From Microbacterium allomyrinae (GTDB lineage Bacteria; Actinomycetota; Actinomycetes; Actinomycetales; Microbacteriaceae): 64,000 bases of DNA. The notes beneath the pieces were generated by a model. The model saw only the letters and a list, made by a program, of their open reading frames with translations. It was not told the DNA's origin and searched no databases. A program made the translations under genes and the position numbers. Where the stretch lies: contig NZ_JAGTTN010000004.1 in the NCBI RefSeq assembly GCF_020682705.1, positions 1 to 64,000 on the forward strand, read 5' to 3'. Shown here in pieces: positions 18,996-28,034 of the stretch (the first letter of the stretch is position 1; each line of letters opens with the position of its first letter).

Positions 18996-20254
18996 TGGCA
19001 TCGGAAGCACTCGGGCAGGCGACCGTCGCGCACGACCGCCGTGAGGGTCTCGGCGGCGCGCTCGGCGAGTACGCGCTGATCGCGCTGCGGATGCTCCGCG
19101 GCGCGCTGGGCGTCGTGCGGCCGACCGCCTGGGTGCTCTTGGCCGCAGCCGTCGTGCTGTGGGTGCTCGGTCGGTCGCTGGGCTGGTGGGAGCTCACCGT
19201 CGCGGCGGTCGTGGTCACGGTCGTGCTCGCGCTGTGCCTGCTGTTCCTGATCGGACGCACGGCCTACGACGTGACGCTCGATCTCAACCGCACCCGGGTC
19301 GTGGTGGGTGAGCGCGCCGTCGGAGCGCTGACGCTGGCCAACACCGGCAGCCGCGCCATCCTTCCGTCGCGCGTGGTGCTGCCGGTCGGCGCCGGCCGCG
19401 GCGTCTTCGACGTCCATCGCCTCGCCGCCGGGGCATCGGCCGAAGAGCTGTTCGCCATTCCGACCTCGCGCCGCGCCGTCGTGAAGGTCGGCCCGGTGAG
19501 CGTTGTCCGCGGCGACCCGCTCGGGCTCTTCGAGCGCGTGCACCGCCGCGACGAGCCGGTCGACCTGTTCGTCCACCCGCGCACCGTGCTGTTCGACGGC
19601 CAGTCGCTCGGGTTCGTCCGCGACCTCGACGGCATGCCCGCCACCGATCTCTCGCGCGACGACGTCTCGTTCCACGCGCTGCGCGAGTATCAGCCGGGCG
19701 ACGACCTCCGCCACGTCCACTGGAAGTCCACCGCCCGCACCGGCGACGTCATGGTGCGCCAGTACGAAGAGACCCGGCGCTCCCACTTCGTGATCGGGCT
19801 GTCGACGAGTCCCGCCGACTACCGCGGCGAGGAGGAGTTCGAGCTGGCGATCTCGGCGGCCGGCTCTCTCGGGCTCCGGGCGCTGCGCGATTCGCAGCGC
19901 GTCGAGGTGCGCGTGCAGGAGCGCGCGCTGCCGGCCGCGACCGGCAAGCAGTTCCTCGATTCGCTGTCGGGACTCGGGCACTCCAAGGCGCGCGCCGGCG
20001 GCATCGTCGAGCTCGCCGGTGTCGTGGCCGCGACCATGCCGCTCGCGAGCGTCGTGGTGCTCTTGTGCGGCAGCAAGGTCGACGCGAACGACCTTCGGGC
20101 TGCGTGCGGCCGCCTGCCGTACGGCGCGCGCGTGCTCGCCGTGGTGACCGAGACCGGTGCCTCGCCGTCGCTTCGCCGCATCGGCGACGCCGACGTGGTC
20201 ACCGTGGGCGCGCTCGACCAGCTCGCCGGCGCCCTCCGGAAGGTGCTGGCATGA
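18995..20254 (+). CDS. DUF58-domain membrane protein
   Basis: 419 residues. Two adjacent hydrophobic segments near residues 38-90 (VLLAAAVVLWVLG and VVVTVVLALCLLFLIG) anchor it. The soluble part carries the DUF58 signature region around LREYQPGDDLRHVHWK and MVRQYEETR and has a VWA-like C-terminus. DUF58 proteins are the standard partners of MoxR ATPases and often precede transglutaminase-like proteins, the order seen here. Start and stop overlap neighbours by 1 and 4 nt, so translation is coupled. The precise biochemical role is unknown. Confidence 0.9.
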   Translation: MASEALGQATVAHDRREGLGGALGEYALIALRMLRGALGVVRPTAWVLLAAAVVLWVLGRSLGWWELTVAAVVVTVVLALCLLFLIGRTAYDVTLDLNRTRVVVGERAVGALTLANTGSRAILPSRVVLPVGAGRGVFDVHRLAAGASAEELFAIPTSRRAVVKVGPVSVVRGDPLGLFERVHRRDEPVDLFVHPRTVLFDGQSLGFVRDLDGMPATDLSRDDVSFHALREYQPGDDLRHVHWKSTARTGDVMVRQYEETRRSHFVIGLSTSPADYRGEEEFELAISAAGSLGLRALRDSQRVEVRVQERALPAATGKQFLDSLSGLGHSKARAGGIVELAGVVAATMPLASVVVLLCGSKVDANDLRAACGRLPYGARVLAVVTETGASPSLRRIGDADVVTVGALDQLAGALRKVLA

Positions 20255-22731
20255 CCGCGCCCGCCGCGACACCCGAGGCGGCCCCGCACAGCCGGCGCGC
20301 CGCGCGGGGCGCATCCGGACGCCCGGCATCCACCGCACGCCCGGCATCCGCTCGTCCTGCACCGCTGCCGGTGCGCCGCTGGATCCTCGACCTGGGCGTC
20401 GTGCTCCTTCTGCTCGCGATCCCGGTCATCGGCTTCTGGCCGACCTTCGACGGCGCGAGCTATCTCGTCGCGGCGGTCGGCGGCATCGCGCTGGGCATGG
20501 TGCTGGGCGCACTCGGCGCTCTCTGGCGCTGGGGCGTCCTGCTGGTGTCGGCCGCCACCGTGCTCGCCTACTTCCTGTTCGGCGGTGCGCTCGCCCTCCC
20601 GCACACCACCGTCGCCGGCGTCGTTCCGACGCTCGACACGCTGCGTCAGCTCGCGCTCGGCGCGGTGACCTCGTGGAAGGAACTGCTCACGACGGTGGCC
20701 CCCGTCGCCGCGGACGACGGCCACCTGATCGTGCCGTTCCTGCTCAGCCTCGTCGCCGCCGTGTTGACGACCACGCTCGCCCTTCGTGCCCGCGCCGCCG
20801 CCTGGGCGCTGATCCCCGCCGCCGTCTTCCTCGCGGTCGAGATCGCGCTCGGCACCTCGCAGCCGGTCGTGCCCGTCGTCCAGGGCGTCGCGTTCGGGCT
20901 GATCGCCGTGGTGTGGCTCGCCGTCCGCCAGGCGTGGCAGCCCGAAGCCGCCGCGGTGTCGCTCGGCGAAGGCGCGCACGCCGCCGGCGGCGCGAAGACA
21001 CGTCGGATGCTGATGGGCGGCGCCGTCGTCGCGCTCGCCGCCATCGCGGGTGTCGCGACGAGCGGCTTCGCCGCGCCCACCTCGCCCCGCTACGTGCTGC
21101 GCGACGTCGTGATCCCGCCCTTCGACATCCGCGAGTTCCCGAGCCCGCTGCAGTCGTTCCGCTCGTACGTGCGCGACTACCCCGACGAGACGCTCTTCAC
21201 CGCCAGCGGCCTGCCCGAGGGGGCACGCATCCGCCTCGCGACGATGGACGCCTTCAACGGCACCGTCTACAACGTCTCGGACGAGGGGGCCGGATCCTCC
21301 AGCGCCTTCTCGCCGGCACGCGCGAACATGTCGGCCGATGCCGAAGGCACCGACGCCACGGTGCACGTCGAGATCGCCGCGCTCGACGGAGTGTGGATGC
21401 CGGATGCCGGTGCCGTGCGCAGCGTGACCTTCGAGGGTGACCGCGCCGACGACCTCCGCCGCACCGCTCACTACAACGATGCGACCTCGACGGGCATCGT
21501 CACCGCGCGCCTGACCGAGGGCGACGCGTACACGCTGCAGAGCGTGCTGCCCGAGACTCCCAGCGACGACGCGCTGGCCGAAGAGGCGTTCGCCCCGGTG
21601 TCGCTGCCGGATCAGGAGGGCGTGCCGCAGGAGTTCGCCGAACTCGCATCGACGACAGTTGCTGACGCAGCGACGCCGATCGAGCAGGTGCGGGCCCTGC
21701 AGACCATGCTCGCCGAAGGCGGCTTCTTCAGCCACGGGCTCGAAGGAGAGCCGCTGTCGCGGGCGGGCCACGGCGCCGAGCGCATCTCGACCCTGCTCGG
21801 ATCGGAGCAGATGGTCGGCGATGACGAGCAGTACGCCACCGCGATGGCGCTGCTCGCCCGTGAGGTCGGCATCCCGGCCCGTGTCGTGATGGGCTTCTAC
21901 CCCGACGAGGATCAGGCCGCGCAGGGCGTGTTCACCGCCAACGGCAACACGCTGCACGCCTGGGTGGAGGTCGCGTTCGAGGACGCCGGCTGGGTGACGT
22001 TCGATCCCACGCCGCCCGAGGACCAGGTCCCCAACGACCAGACGACCAAGCCGAAGGCCGACCCCAAGCCGCAGGTGCTGCAGCCGCCGCCGCCTCCGCA
22101 GGAGCCGGTCGACCTGCCCCCGACCGTGACCGACGATCGCGGCTCCGAGGACGAGGACGCGCTCGACGCGACCCTGATCTGGACGATCGTCGCGATCGGG
22201 CTCGGCAGCCTGGGCATCCTGTTCGTGCTGCTCGCCCCGTTCGTCGTGATCGGCGCACTGAAGGCGACACGTCGCCGCAAGCGGCGCTCGGCCGACCGCG
22301 CCTCCGACCGCATCAGCGGCGGATGGGAGGAGCTCGTCGACCGCGCAGCCGATCACGGTGCGCCGGTGCCGCCCGGGGGAACGCGTCGCGAAGAGGCCGG
22401 CATCCTGAGCACGACGTTCGCCGAACCCCGTGTGGCGACCCTCGCGTCGCGCGCCGACCTCGAGGTCTTCGGGCCGACCGAGCCGAGCGCGACCGACGTC
22501 GAGGCGTTCTGGGGCGAAGTGGACGAGATCGTCGGCGGAATGGGTCGCGGCCGCTCGTGGTGGCAGCGCATCCGTGCGCGCCTCAGCATCCGCTCGCTGC
22601 TGGTCGGGACGCGCTTCGCGCTGCCCGCGCGCTCGAGCGTCCCGGCACCGGAGCGCGCGAAGACGCGACGCTCCCGCACGACTCGGAGCGAACCCGAACG
22701 CTCCGCATCCGAATCCCAGGAGTCCGAATGA
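20251..22731 (+). CDS. Multi-pass membrane protein with a transglutaminase-like fold, catalytic Cys replaced
   Basis: 826 residues with a TgpA-like plan: an N-terminal set of about six to seven membrane helices (to ~residue 285), an extracytoplasmic transglutaminase-like domain, one C-terminal membrane helix (~650-675) and a charged cytoplasmic tail. The core is recognisable by REVGIPARVVMGFYP, NTLHAWVEV and WVTFDPTPPE, which hold the His and Asp regions. The nucleophile motif normally reads G-x-C-E; here it reads GDDEQY, with Asp525 in the Cys place. The protein is therefore probably not a classical cysteine transglutaminase or protease and may be a binding module. It is coupled to neighbours by 4-nt overlaps on both sides. 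Confidence 0.87.
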   Translation: MTAPAATPEAAPHSRRAARGASGRPASTARPASARPAPLPVRRWILDLGVVLLLLAIPVIGFWPTFDGASYLVAAVGGIALGMVLGALGALWRWGVLLVSAATVLAYFLFGGALALPHTTVAGVVPTLDTLRQLALGAVTSWKELLTTVAPVAADDGHLIVPFLLSLVAAVLTTTLALRARAAAWALIPAAVFLAVEIALGTSQPVVPVVQGVAFGLIAVVWLAVRQAWQPEAAAVSLGEGAHAAGGAKTRRMLMGGAVVALAAIAGVATSGFAAPTSPRYVLRDVVIPPFDIREFPSPLQSFRSYVRDYPDETLFTASGLPEGARIRLATMDAFNGTVYNVSDEGAGSSSAFSPARANMSADAEGTDATVHVEIAALDGVWMPDAGAVRSVTFEGDRADDLRRTAHYNDATSTGIVTARLTEGDAYTLQSVLPETPSDDALAEEAFAPVSLPDQEGVPQEFAELASTTVADAATPIEQVRALQTMLAEGGFFSHGLEGEPLSRAGHGAERISTLLGSEQMVGDDEQYATAMALLAREVGIPARVVMGFYPDEDQAAQGVFTANGNTLHAWVEVAFEDAGWVTFDPTPPEDQVPNDQTTKPKADPKPQVLQPPPPPQEPVDLPPTVTDDRGSEDEDALDATLIWTIVAIGLGSLGILFVLLAPFVVIGALKATRRRKRRSADRASDRISGGWEELVDRAADHGAPVPPGGTRREEAGILSTTFAEPRVATLASRADLEVFGPTEPSATDVEAFWGEVDEIVGGMGRGRSWWQRIRARLSIRSLLVGTRFALPARSSVPAPERAKTRRSRTTRSEPERSASESQESE

Positions 22732-24083
22732 CCACGAGCCCGCCCCCTGCCGCACCGCCGGCATCCATCGGACGCCGAGTGGGCGCGTACGCGATCGACC
22801 TCGCAATCCTGTACGCCATCGGCGCGGTGCTGATCGGCATCGTGGTGGGTCTCGCCATGGGGGCAGGTTCCGGCGGGTCGCGCGAGAGCGTCGTGCTCGT
22901 CATCCTGCTCGGCTATCTGATCGTCGGTCTCGTGATGTTCGCCTGGTGGCTCGTCTATTCGGCGATGCAGGGTGGTCGCGGGTCGATCGGCCAGCGCGCC
23001 CTCGGGCTGCGCCTGCAGGACGCCGCGGCTGCGGGGCCGATCGGCTTCTGGCGCGCGGTGCTCCGCAACATCGTGTGGGCTCTGGCGGGCACGATCGTCG
23101 TCGGCTACTTCACGCCGCTGTTCGATTCCAGCGGGCGACGGCAGGGCTGGCACGACATGGCGGCGAAGGCGATCGTCGTCGACGGTCGGGCAGCCGCGGC
23201 ATCCGCTCCCGCCCACCTCGCCGCCGCGTACACGACGAATCCGTACCTGCCGGTCGGGCACGCGGCTTCCGCCGCGCCGCCGCCCGCCCCCCCGCGTGTC
23301 GCCACGCCCCACCCCCCTGTGGCATTCCCGCCGGCGACCGCGGCATATCCCGCGCCCGCGGCGCCACCCGCACCCGTCGCGCCCGCTACGGCGTTCACCG
23401 CGGCGGCGGTCGCGCCGCGCGCAGCTGCCGGCCTGCCGGGCGGCGTCATCTCGCAGGTGCCGGGTGCGCATTCCGCTCGGGCGGCCCCAGATGCCGCGCC
23501 CATGCTGCACGCGGCCGCGGTGCACTTCCCCGCGACCACGACGACGACCACGCCCTTTCCGCCCGCGTCGACGACCGAGCCGCTCGTCCCGGTCGAACGG
23601 ATCGCCCCCGTCACCGTGAACGTCCCCGCCCCGCCGGTCCTCGCCGCCTCGCCCGCGCTCGCCGCCGGCTTCGCCGCATCTGCGGACGACGACATCGACT
23701 CCACGCGCCTGGCGGCCGCGGTTCCGCCCCCCGCCCAGCGCGCCGCCCTCTATCCGGATGCCCCGGTGATCGCCGTGCTCACGTGGGACGACGGAACCCG
23801 GATGGCCGTCTACGGCCGGACGCTCTACGGCCGCAACCCCGCGGGCGAGGACGGCGCCGTGGCGATCGCGGTACGCGACGAGACGCTGTCGCTGTCGAAG
23901 ACGCATTTCGAGATCGGCGGCGATGCGGCCGCGGCATGGGTCGTCGACCGGCACTCCACCAACGGCACCGTGCTGGTGCGCGACGGCGGACGCATCCCCC
24001 TCCAGTCCGGCCTGCAGACCGTCCTCCGCCCCGGCGACCGGCTCGAGTTCGGCGATCGCAGCGCCGCGGTGGGCGCAGCATGA
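22728..24083 (+). CDS. RDD-family membrane protein with C-terminal FHA domain
   Basis: 451 residues. The N-terminus is an RDD domain (ASIGRRVGAYAIDLAILY, then three to four membrane helices and GQRALGLRLQD). A ~200-residue Ala/Pro/Thr-rich disordered linker follows. The last ~95 residues are an FHA domain with GRTLYGRNP, SKTHFEIGG and HSTNGTVL, the residues that contact phosphothreonine. It can thus tether a phosphopeptide reader to the membrane, plausibly docking kinase products. It overlaps both neighbours by 4 nt (ATGA). Confidence 0.9.
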   Translation: MTTSPPPAAPPASIGRRVGAYAIDLAILYAIGAVLIGIVVGLAMGAGSGGSRESVVLVILLGYLIVGLVMFAWWLVYSAMQGGRGSIGQRALGLRLQDAAAAGPIGFWRAVLRNIVWALAGTIVVGYFTPLFDSSGRRQGWHDMAAKAIVVDGRAAAASAPAHLAAAYTTNPYLPVGHAASAAPPPAPPRVATPHPPVAFPPATAAYPAPAAPPAPVAPATAFTAAAVAPRAAAGLPGGVISQVPGAHSARAAPDAAPMLHAAAVHFPATTTTTTPFPPASTTEPLVPVERIAPVTVNVPAPPVLAASPALAAGFAASADDDIDSTRLAAAVPPPAQRAALYPDAPVIAVLTWDDGTRMAVYGRTLYGRNPAGEDGAVAIAVRDETLSLSKTHFEIGGDAAAAWVVDRHSTNGTVLVRDGGRIPLQSGLQTVLRPGDRLEFGDRSAAVGAA

Positions 24084-24928
24084 CGACGTCGGAGGCGCCG
24101 CCGATCACGGTCCGATTCGGCGCCGCGACCGACGCGGGATTGCGGCGGCGCATCAACGAGGACTCGTACATCGCCCAGGCGCCGCTGTTCCTGGTCGCCG
24201 ACGGCATGGGCGGGCACCAGGCGGGCGAGATCGCCAGCGCCACGGTCATCGACGAGTTCGCGCGGTTCGCGGGCCGGGCGAGCCTCGGGATCGACGATGT
24301 GCACGCCGCGGTGGCCGCTGCCCGCAGGCGGGTCGCAGACCTTCCCCGCGGACAGGGCGCCGGCGCCGGGACGACCCTCACCGGCGTCGTGATCGCCGAC
24401 AGCGACGGCGAGGGCTACTGGCTGGCGATCAACCTCGGCGACTCGCGCACCTACCGCCTGAGCCGAGGCCGCTTCGAGCAGGTGAGCGTCGACCACTCGG
24501 TCGTGCAGGAGCTCATCGACAGCGGCGAGCTCCGCGCCGACGACGCTCACAACGACTCGCGCCGCAACGTCATCACCCGCGCGATCGGCGCCGGCAGCGA
24601 CGCCGAGCCCGACTACTGGCTGCTCCCGGCCGAAGAGGGGGACCGCATCCTGGTCTGCTCGGACGGTCTCTCGGGAGAGCTCGAGAACGACGCCATCCAC
24701 GGAATCCTCATCGCCGAGAGCGACCCGCAGGCGGCTGCCACCCGACTGGTCCACGAAGCGATGGTGCGCGGCGGACGCGATAACATCACGGCGCTGGTCG
24801 TCGACGCCACCGCGGTGCGAACCCGTGCCGGACGAGCGGCCGAGACCGATACGATCCCGGCGCGACCGCAGCTCGACGAGATCGATGGTGACACGCTTCC
24901 ACGGGCGGTCGCCACAGGAGGATTCTGA
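24080..24928 (+). CDS. PP2C-family serine/threonine protein phosphatase
   Basis: 282 residues. The metal-binding motifs are complete: RRINEDSY, ADGMGGHQAGE, GDSRTYR, CSDGLSGELEND and GGRDNIT. It is soluble with no membrane helix, unlike many PstP homologues that carry a membrane segment. It should remove phosphate from Ser/Thr targets of the kinase encoded at 26373. It overlaps the RDD-FHA gene by 4 nt and the next gene by 1 nt. Confidence 0.94.
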   Translation: MTTSEAPPITVRFGAATDAGLRRRINEDSYIAQAPLFLVADGMGGHQAGEIASATVIDEFARFAGRASLGIDDVHAAVAAARRRVADLPRGQGAGAGTTLTGVVIADSDGEGYWLAINLGDSRTYRLSRGRFEQVSVDHSVVQELIDSGELRADDAHNDSRRNVITRAIGAGSDAEPDYWLLPAEEGDRILVCSDGLSGELENDAIHGILIAESDPQAAATRLVHEAMVRGGRDNITALVVDATAVRTRAGRAAETDTIPARPQLDEIDGDTLPRAVATGGF

Positions 24929-26376
24929 TGCCGACGCTGTACGCCCCAGGAACGACGCCCATCGCGGTCACTCCGCGAGGATTCGTCGTGCTCGGATCCG
25001 ACACCTCGCCCGCGCTCGCCGCGCGGATCCGCTCGCTCGTGTCGGACGGCCGGGGGTTCGGCGGCGTGATCGAGGCGCTCACGGGGGCATACGGCGCATC
25101 CATCACCGCCATTCCGTCCTTCGCCGTCGCCTTGGCCGAAGGCGATGCCGTGCGCATCGCGGTGCGGGGCGCGTTCGTGCTCGACGTCGATGCGGCGCAG
25201 CCCGAGCGCGTGTCGGGCGAGGGCGTCACGACGTGGAGCGAGCGCGTGATCCCCGGGGTCGTGCGCGTGGCGCTGACGAGCGGGCCGGATGCCGCACCCG
25301 CCGAGTTCCCCGTGATCGACGCGGTCGTGCTGGCGGCCTCGCTGGTGTGGGATGCCGTTGCCGCCTCGGCACTGGGCGCTTCCCGCCCGGCGGGTGCCGT
25401 CTCGGACTCACCCTTCTCGGATGCGTCCGCCGCCCGAGCAGCCGCCCCGGCGGCGCAGCAGGACGACGGCGCGCAGGAGCAGGCAGCCGCGTCCCCTGCT
25501 GCGCAGGCCGAATCCGCGTCCCCTGCCGCGCAGGCCGCCGAATCCGCGTCCCCTGCTGCGCATGCCGCTGAATCCGATGCACCAGGCGCGGGGGACGCGG
25601 CACCTGCGTCCGCTGCTTCCGTACCCGCATCACCGGCACCATCCTCGCCGCCGCTCATCGACTCGTCGGCCGTCCTGTCGCTCGCCGAGACGCTCCTGCC
25701 GGCCGACTCGACGATCTCGACGCGGTTCGAGCAAGAGCCCGCGGCGGAGTCCGGCGACGCCGCGATCCCGACGCCGTCCGGCGGCACCGCGATCCCGACG
25801 CCGTCGGTCGACGACTCGCCCTGGGAGGCGACGCTGCTTCGTCCCGCGGAGACGGCGGCAGCGGCATCCGGCGCAGACTGGTCGCCCGACGCGGCCGGCG
25901 ACCATGACGGTGCCACGATCTCTCTCGCGCAGGCTCGCGCGATGCGCGCGGGCGACCGGGCGTTCGCCGCGCCTGCGGCACCCGGGGATGCGGCGGGCTC
26001 CACCACGCCCCCGCTCGCACCGCCGCGTCCGCCGGCGCCAGGGCGCATCCGCATGTCGACCGGGCAGGTGCTGCAGCTGGACCGGACGGTCGTGATCGGC
26101 CGCCGACCGCGCTCGACCCGGGTCTCGGGCACCGATCTGCCGCACCTCGTGGCCGTCGACAGCCCGCAGCAGGACATCTCGCGCAGCCACGTCGAGCTGC
26201 GCGTCGAGGGCGAGAGCATCGTCGCCACCGACCTGCGCACCACGAACGGCACCACCCTGCACCGATCCGGCGTCGACCCGGTGCGCCTGCACCCGGGCGA
26301 GGGCACGGTCGTCGTTCCCGGTGATCTGCTCGACCTCGGCGACGGCATCACCGTCGTGATCGAGGCGCTTTCGTGA
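24928..26376 (+). CDS. FHA-domain protein with long low-complexity linker
   Basis: 482 residues. Residues 1-~150 form a small alpha/beta region I do not recognise (MPTLYAPGTTPIAVTPRGF). Residues ~150-350 are Ala/Ser/Pro/Glu-rich and include a 30-bp DNA repeat at about 25477-25576 and a repeated IPTPS motif. The C-terminus (~370-482) is an FHA domain with VVIGRRPRS, DISRSHVELR and TTNGTTLH. It is soluble. The position between phosphatase and kinase suggests a phospho-reader adaptor. TGATG overlap with the phosphatase and GTGA overlap with the kinase show coupling. Confidence 0.9.
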   Translation: MPTLYAPGTTPIAVTPRGFVVLGSDTSPALAARIRSLVSDGRGFGGVIEALTGAYGASITAIPSFAVALAEGDAVRIAVRGAFVLDVDAAQPERVSGEGVTTWSERVIPGVVRVALTSGPDAAPAEFPVIDAVVLAASLVWDAVAASALGASRPAGAVSDSPFSDASAARAAAPAAQQDDGAQEQAAASPAAQAESASPAAQAAESASPAAHAAESDAPGAGDAAPASAASVPASPAPSSPPLIDSSAVLSLAETLLPADSTISTRFEQEPAAESGDAAIPTPSGGTAIPTPSVDDSPWEATLLRPAETAAAASGADWSPDAAGDHDGATISLAQARAMRAGDRAFAAPAAPGDAAGSTTPPLAPPRPPAPGRIRMSTGQVLQLDRTVVIGRRPRSTRVSGTDLPHLVAVDSPQQDISRSHVELRVEGESIVATDLRTTNGTTLHRSGVDPVRLHPGEGTVVVPGDLLDLGDGITVVIEALS

Positions 26377-28034
26377 GTGCCAAGCGGGCGCCCATGGCCC
26401 CGCCCGATCTGCCGGGCTTCACGTACGTCGACGTGCTGGGGTCGGGCGGGTTCGCCGACGTGTTCCTCTACGAACAGCAGCTGCCCAAGCGCCGCGTCGC
26501 GGTGAAGGTGCTGCTCACCGACCGGATGTCGAGCGGCTCGGTCGAGGAGTTCACCGCCGAGGCCAACGTCATGGCGATGCTCTCGACCCACCCCGCGATC
26601 GTCACGATCTATCAGGCCGGTGTCGCGCGCGACGGCAGGCCGTACCTCGTCATGGAGTACTGCCCTCGTCCCAACCTGCAGGTGCGGTATCGGCGTGAGC
26701 CGTTCCCGATCGCGGAGTCGCTGCGGGTCGGGGTGCAGGTCGCCGCGGCCGTCGAGACGGCGCACCGCGCGGGCGTGCTGCACCGTGACATCAAGCCGGC
26801 GAACATCCTGGTCACCGAGTACAACCGGCCCGCGCTCACCGACTTCGGCATCGCGTCGACCACGAGCGCGGCGGCCGAGTCCGCGGGCTTGTCGATCCCG
26901 TGGTCACCGCCCGAGTCCTTCGCCGACTCGCCGCGCAGCGACCCCCGCTCCGACGTCTACGCGCTCGGCGCGACGGTCTACACCCTTCTCGCCGGACGCT
27001 CCCCGTTCGAACTGCGCGACCAGCGCAACAGCGCCGCCGAGCTCATCCACCGCATCGAGACGATGCCGCTGCCCGTTCTCGACCGGCCCGACGTGCCGGC
27101 CTCGCTGCAGCGGGCCCTCGAACGCGCGATGGCGAAGTCGTCGGGTGACCGGTACGAGAGCGCGATCGCGTTCGCCCGCGCACTGCAGACGGTGCAGATC
27201 GAGCTGTCGCACTCGGTCACGGCGATCGACATCCTGGACGACCACGTGCCGGATGATGTCGAGCAGGACGAGGACGACGGCCTCACCCGCGTGCGCGGTG
27301 TCGTCAGCATCAATCCCGAGACCACTCCCGCCGCGGGGCTCACGCGTCCGTCCGCGCAGACGGCGCCGAGCGCCGGTCTCGGGCAGGCCGCAGGGTTCGC
27401 CCCGACCGCCGGTGCCGCCCCCCGCTTCGACACGGCTGCCGACGCGGGCGAGACGGTGCTCCGGGCGACGCCCGCTCCCGCCGCTCCGGCCCTGCCCGAC
27501 ACCGTCCGGCGCGAGCGCGCCGAACTGCCGGTGTCGCTGGACGAGACGGTCGTGCGACTGCCCCCCGCCTTCGTCGAGCCGGCAGACCCGCCGGCGGATG
27601 CCGCACCCCGCCGGCGCTCGCGCACCGGCCTGTGGATCGGGCTGGGGGCCGCAGTCGTCGTCGTGATCGCGGTGATCGTCGGGGTGTCGCTGCCGGGCAT
27701 CCTCGCGGGCACTCCCGGCGAGACACCGGCGCCGGCGGAGTCGGCGAATCCGCAGGATCCGGTCGCGCTGATCGTCCCGCCGCCCGAAGACGTCGTCGGC
27801 GCAGCGGTCGACGGCGGCGTGCGCTTCACGTGGACCAACCCCGACCCCCAGGACGGGGACTTCTACATCGTCGAGGCGGTGACCCTGGCCGATGCGAATC
27901 CCGACGCGAAGTCCGTCACCGTCCCCGAGATCGTCGTGCCCGCCGATCCGTCCGGTCAGACGTGCATCGACGTGACGCTCGTGCGCGAGAACGGCACCGG
28001 TTCGCCCCAGCCTGCCCGGGGGTGCACGCCGTGA
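26373..28034 (+). CDS. Transmembrane serine/threonine protein kinase
   Basis: 553 residues. The kinase domain covers about 15-280: P-loop LGSGGFADVF, Lys45, catalytic HRDIKPAN (Asp139), DFG (Asp157). The regulatory linker (~285-415) holds many Thr residues suited to autophosphorylation and FHA binding. One membrane helix at ~419-441 is followed by an extracellular region of ~110 residues with a single FN3-like module (VRFTWTNPDP). It lacks PASTA repeats, so it is not a PknB orthologue by architecture. PP2C and two flanking FHA genes are its likely partners. The GTG start overlaps the preceding stop. Confidence 0.94.
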   Translation: MSAKRAPMAPPDLPGFTYVDVLGSGGFADVFLYEQQLPKRRVAVKVLLTDRMSSGSVEEFTAEANVMAMLSTHPAIVTIYQAGVARDGRPYLVMEYCPRPNLQVRYRREPFPIAESLRVGVQVAAAVETAHRAGVLHRDIKPANILVTEYNRPALTDFGIASTTSAAAESAGLSIPWSPPESFADSPRSDPRSDVYALGATVYTLLAGRSPFELRDQRNSAAELIHRIETMPLPVLDRPDVPASLQRALERAMAKSSGDRYESAIAFARALQTVQIELSHSVTAIDILDDHVPDDVEQDEDDGLTRVRGVVSINPETTPAAGLTRPSAQTAPSAGLGQAAGFAPTAGAAPRFDTAADAGETVLRATPAPAAPALPDTVRRERAELPVSLDETVVRLPPAFVEPADPPADAAPRRRSRTGLWIGLGAAVVVVIAVIVGVSLPGILAGTPGETPAPAESANPQDPVALIVPPPEDVVGAAVDGGVRFTWTNPDPQDGDFYIVEAVTLADANPDAKSVTVPEIVVPADPSGQTCIDVTLVRENGTGSPQPARGCTP

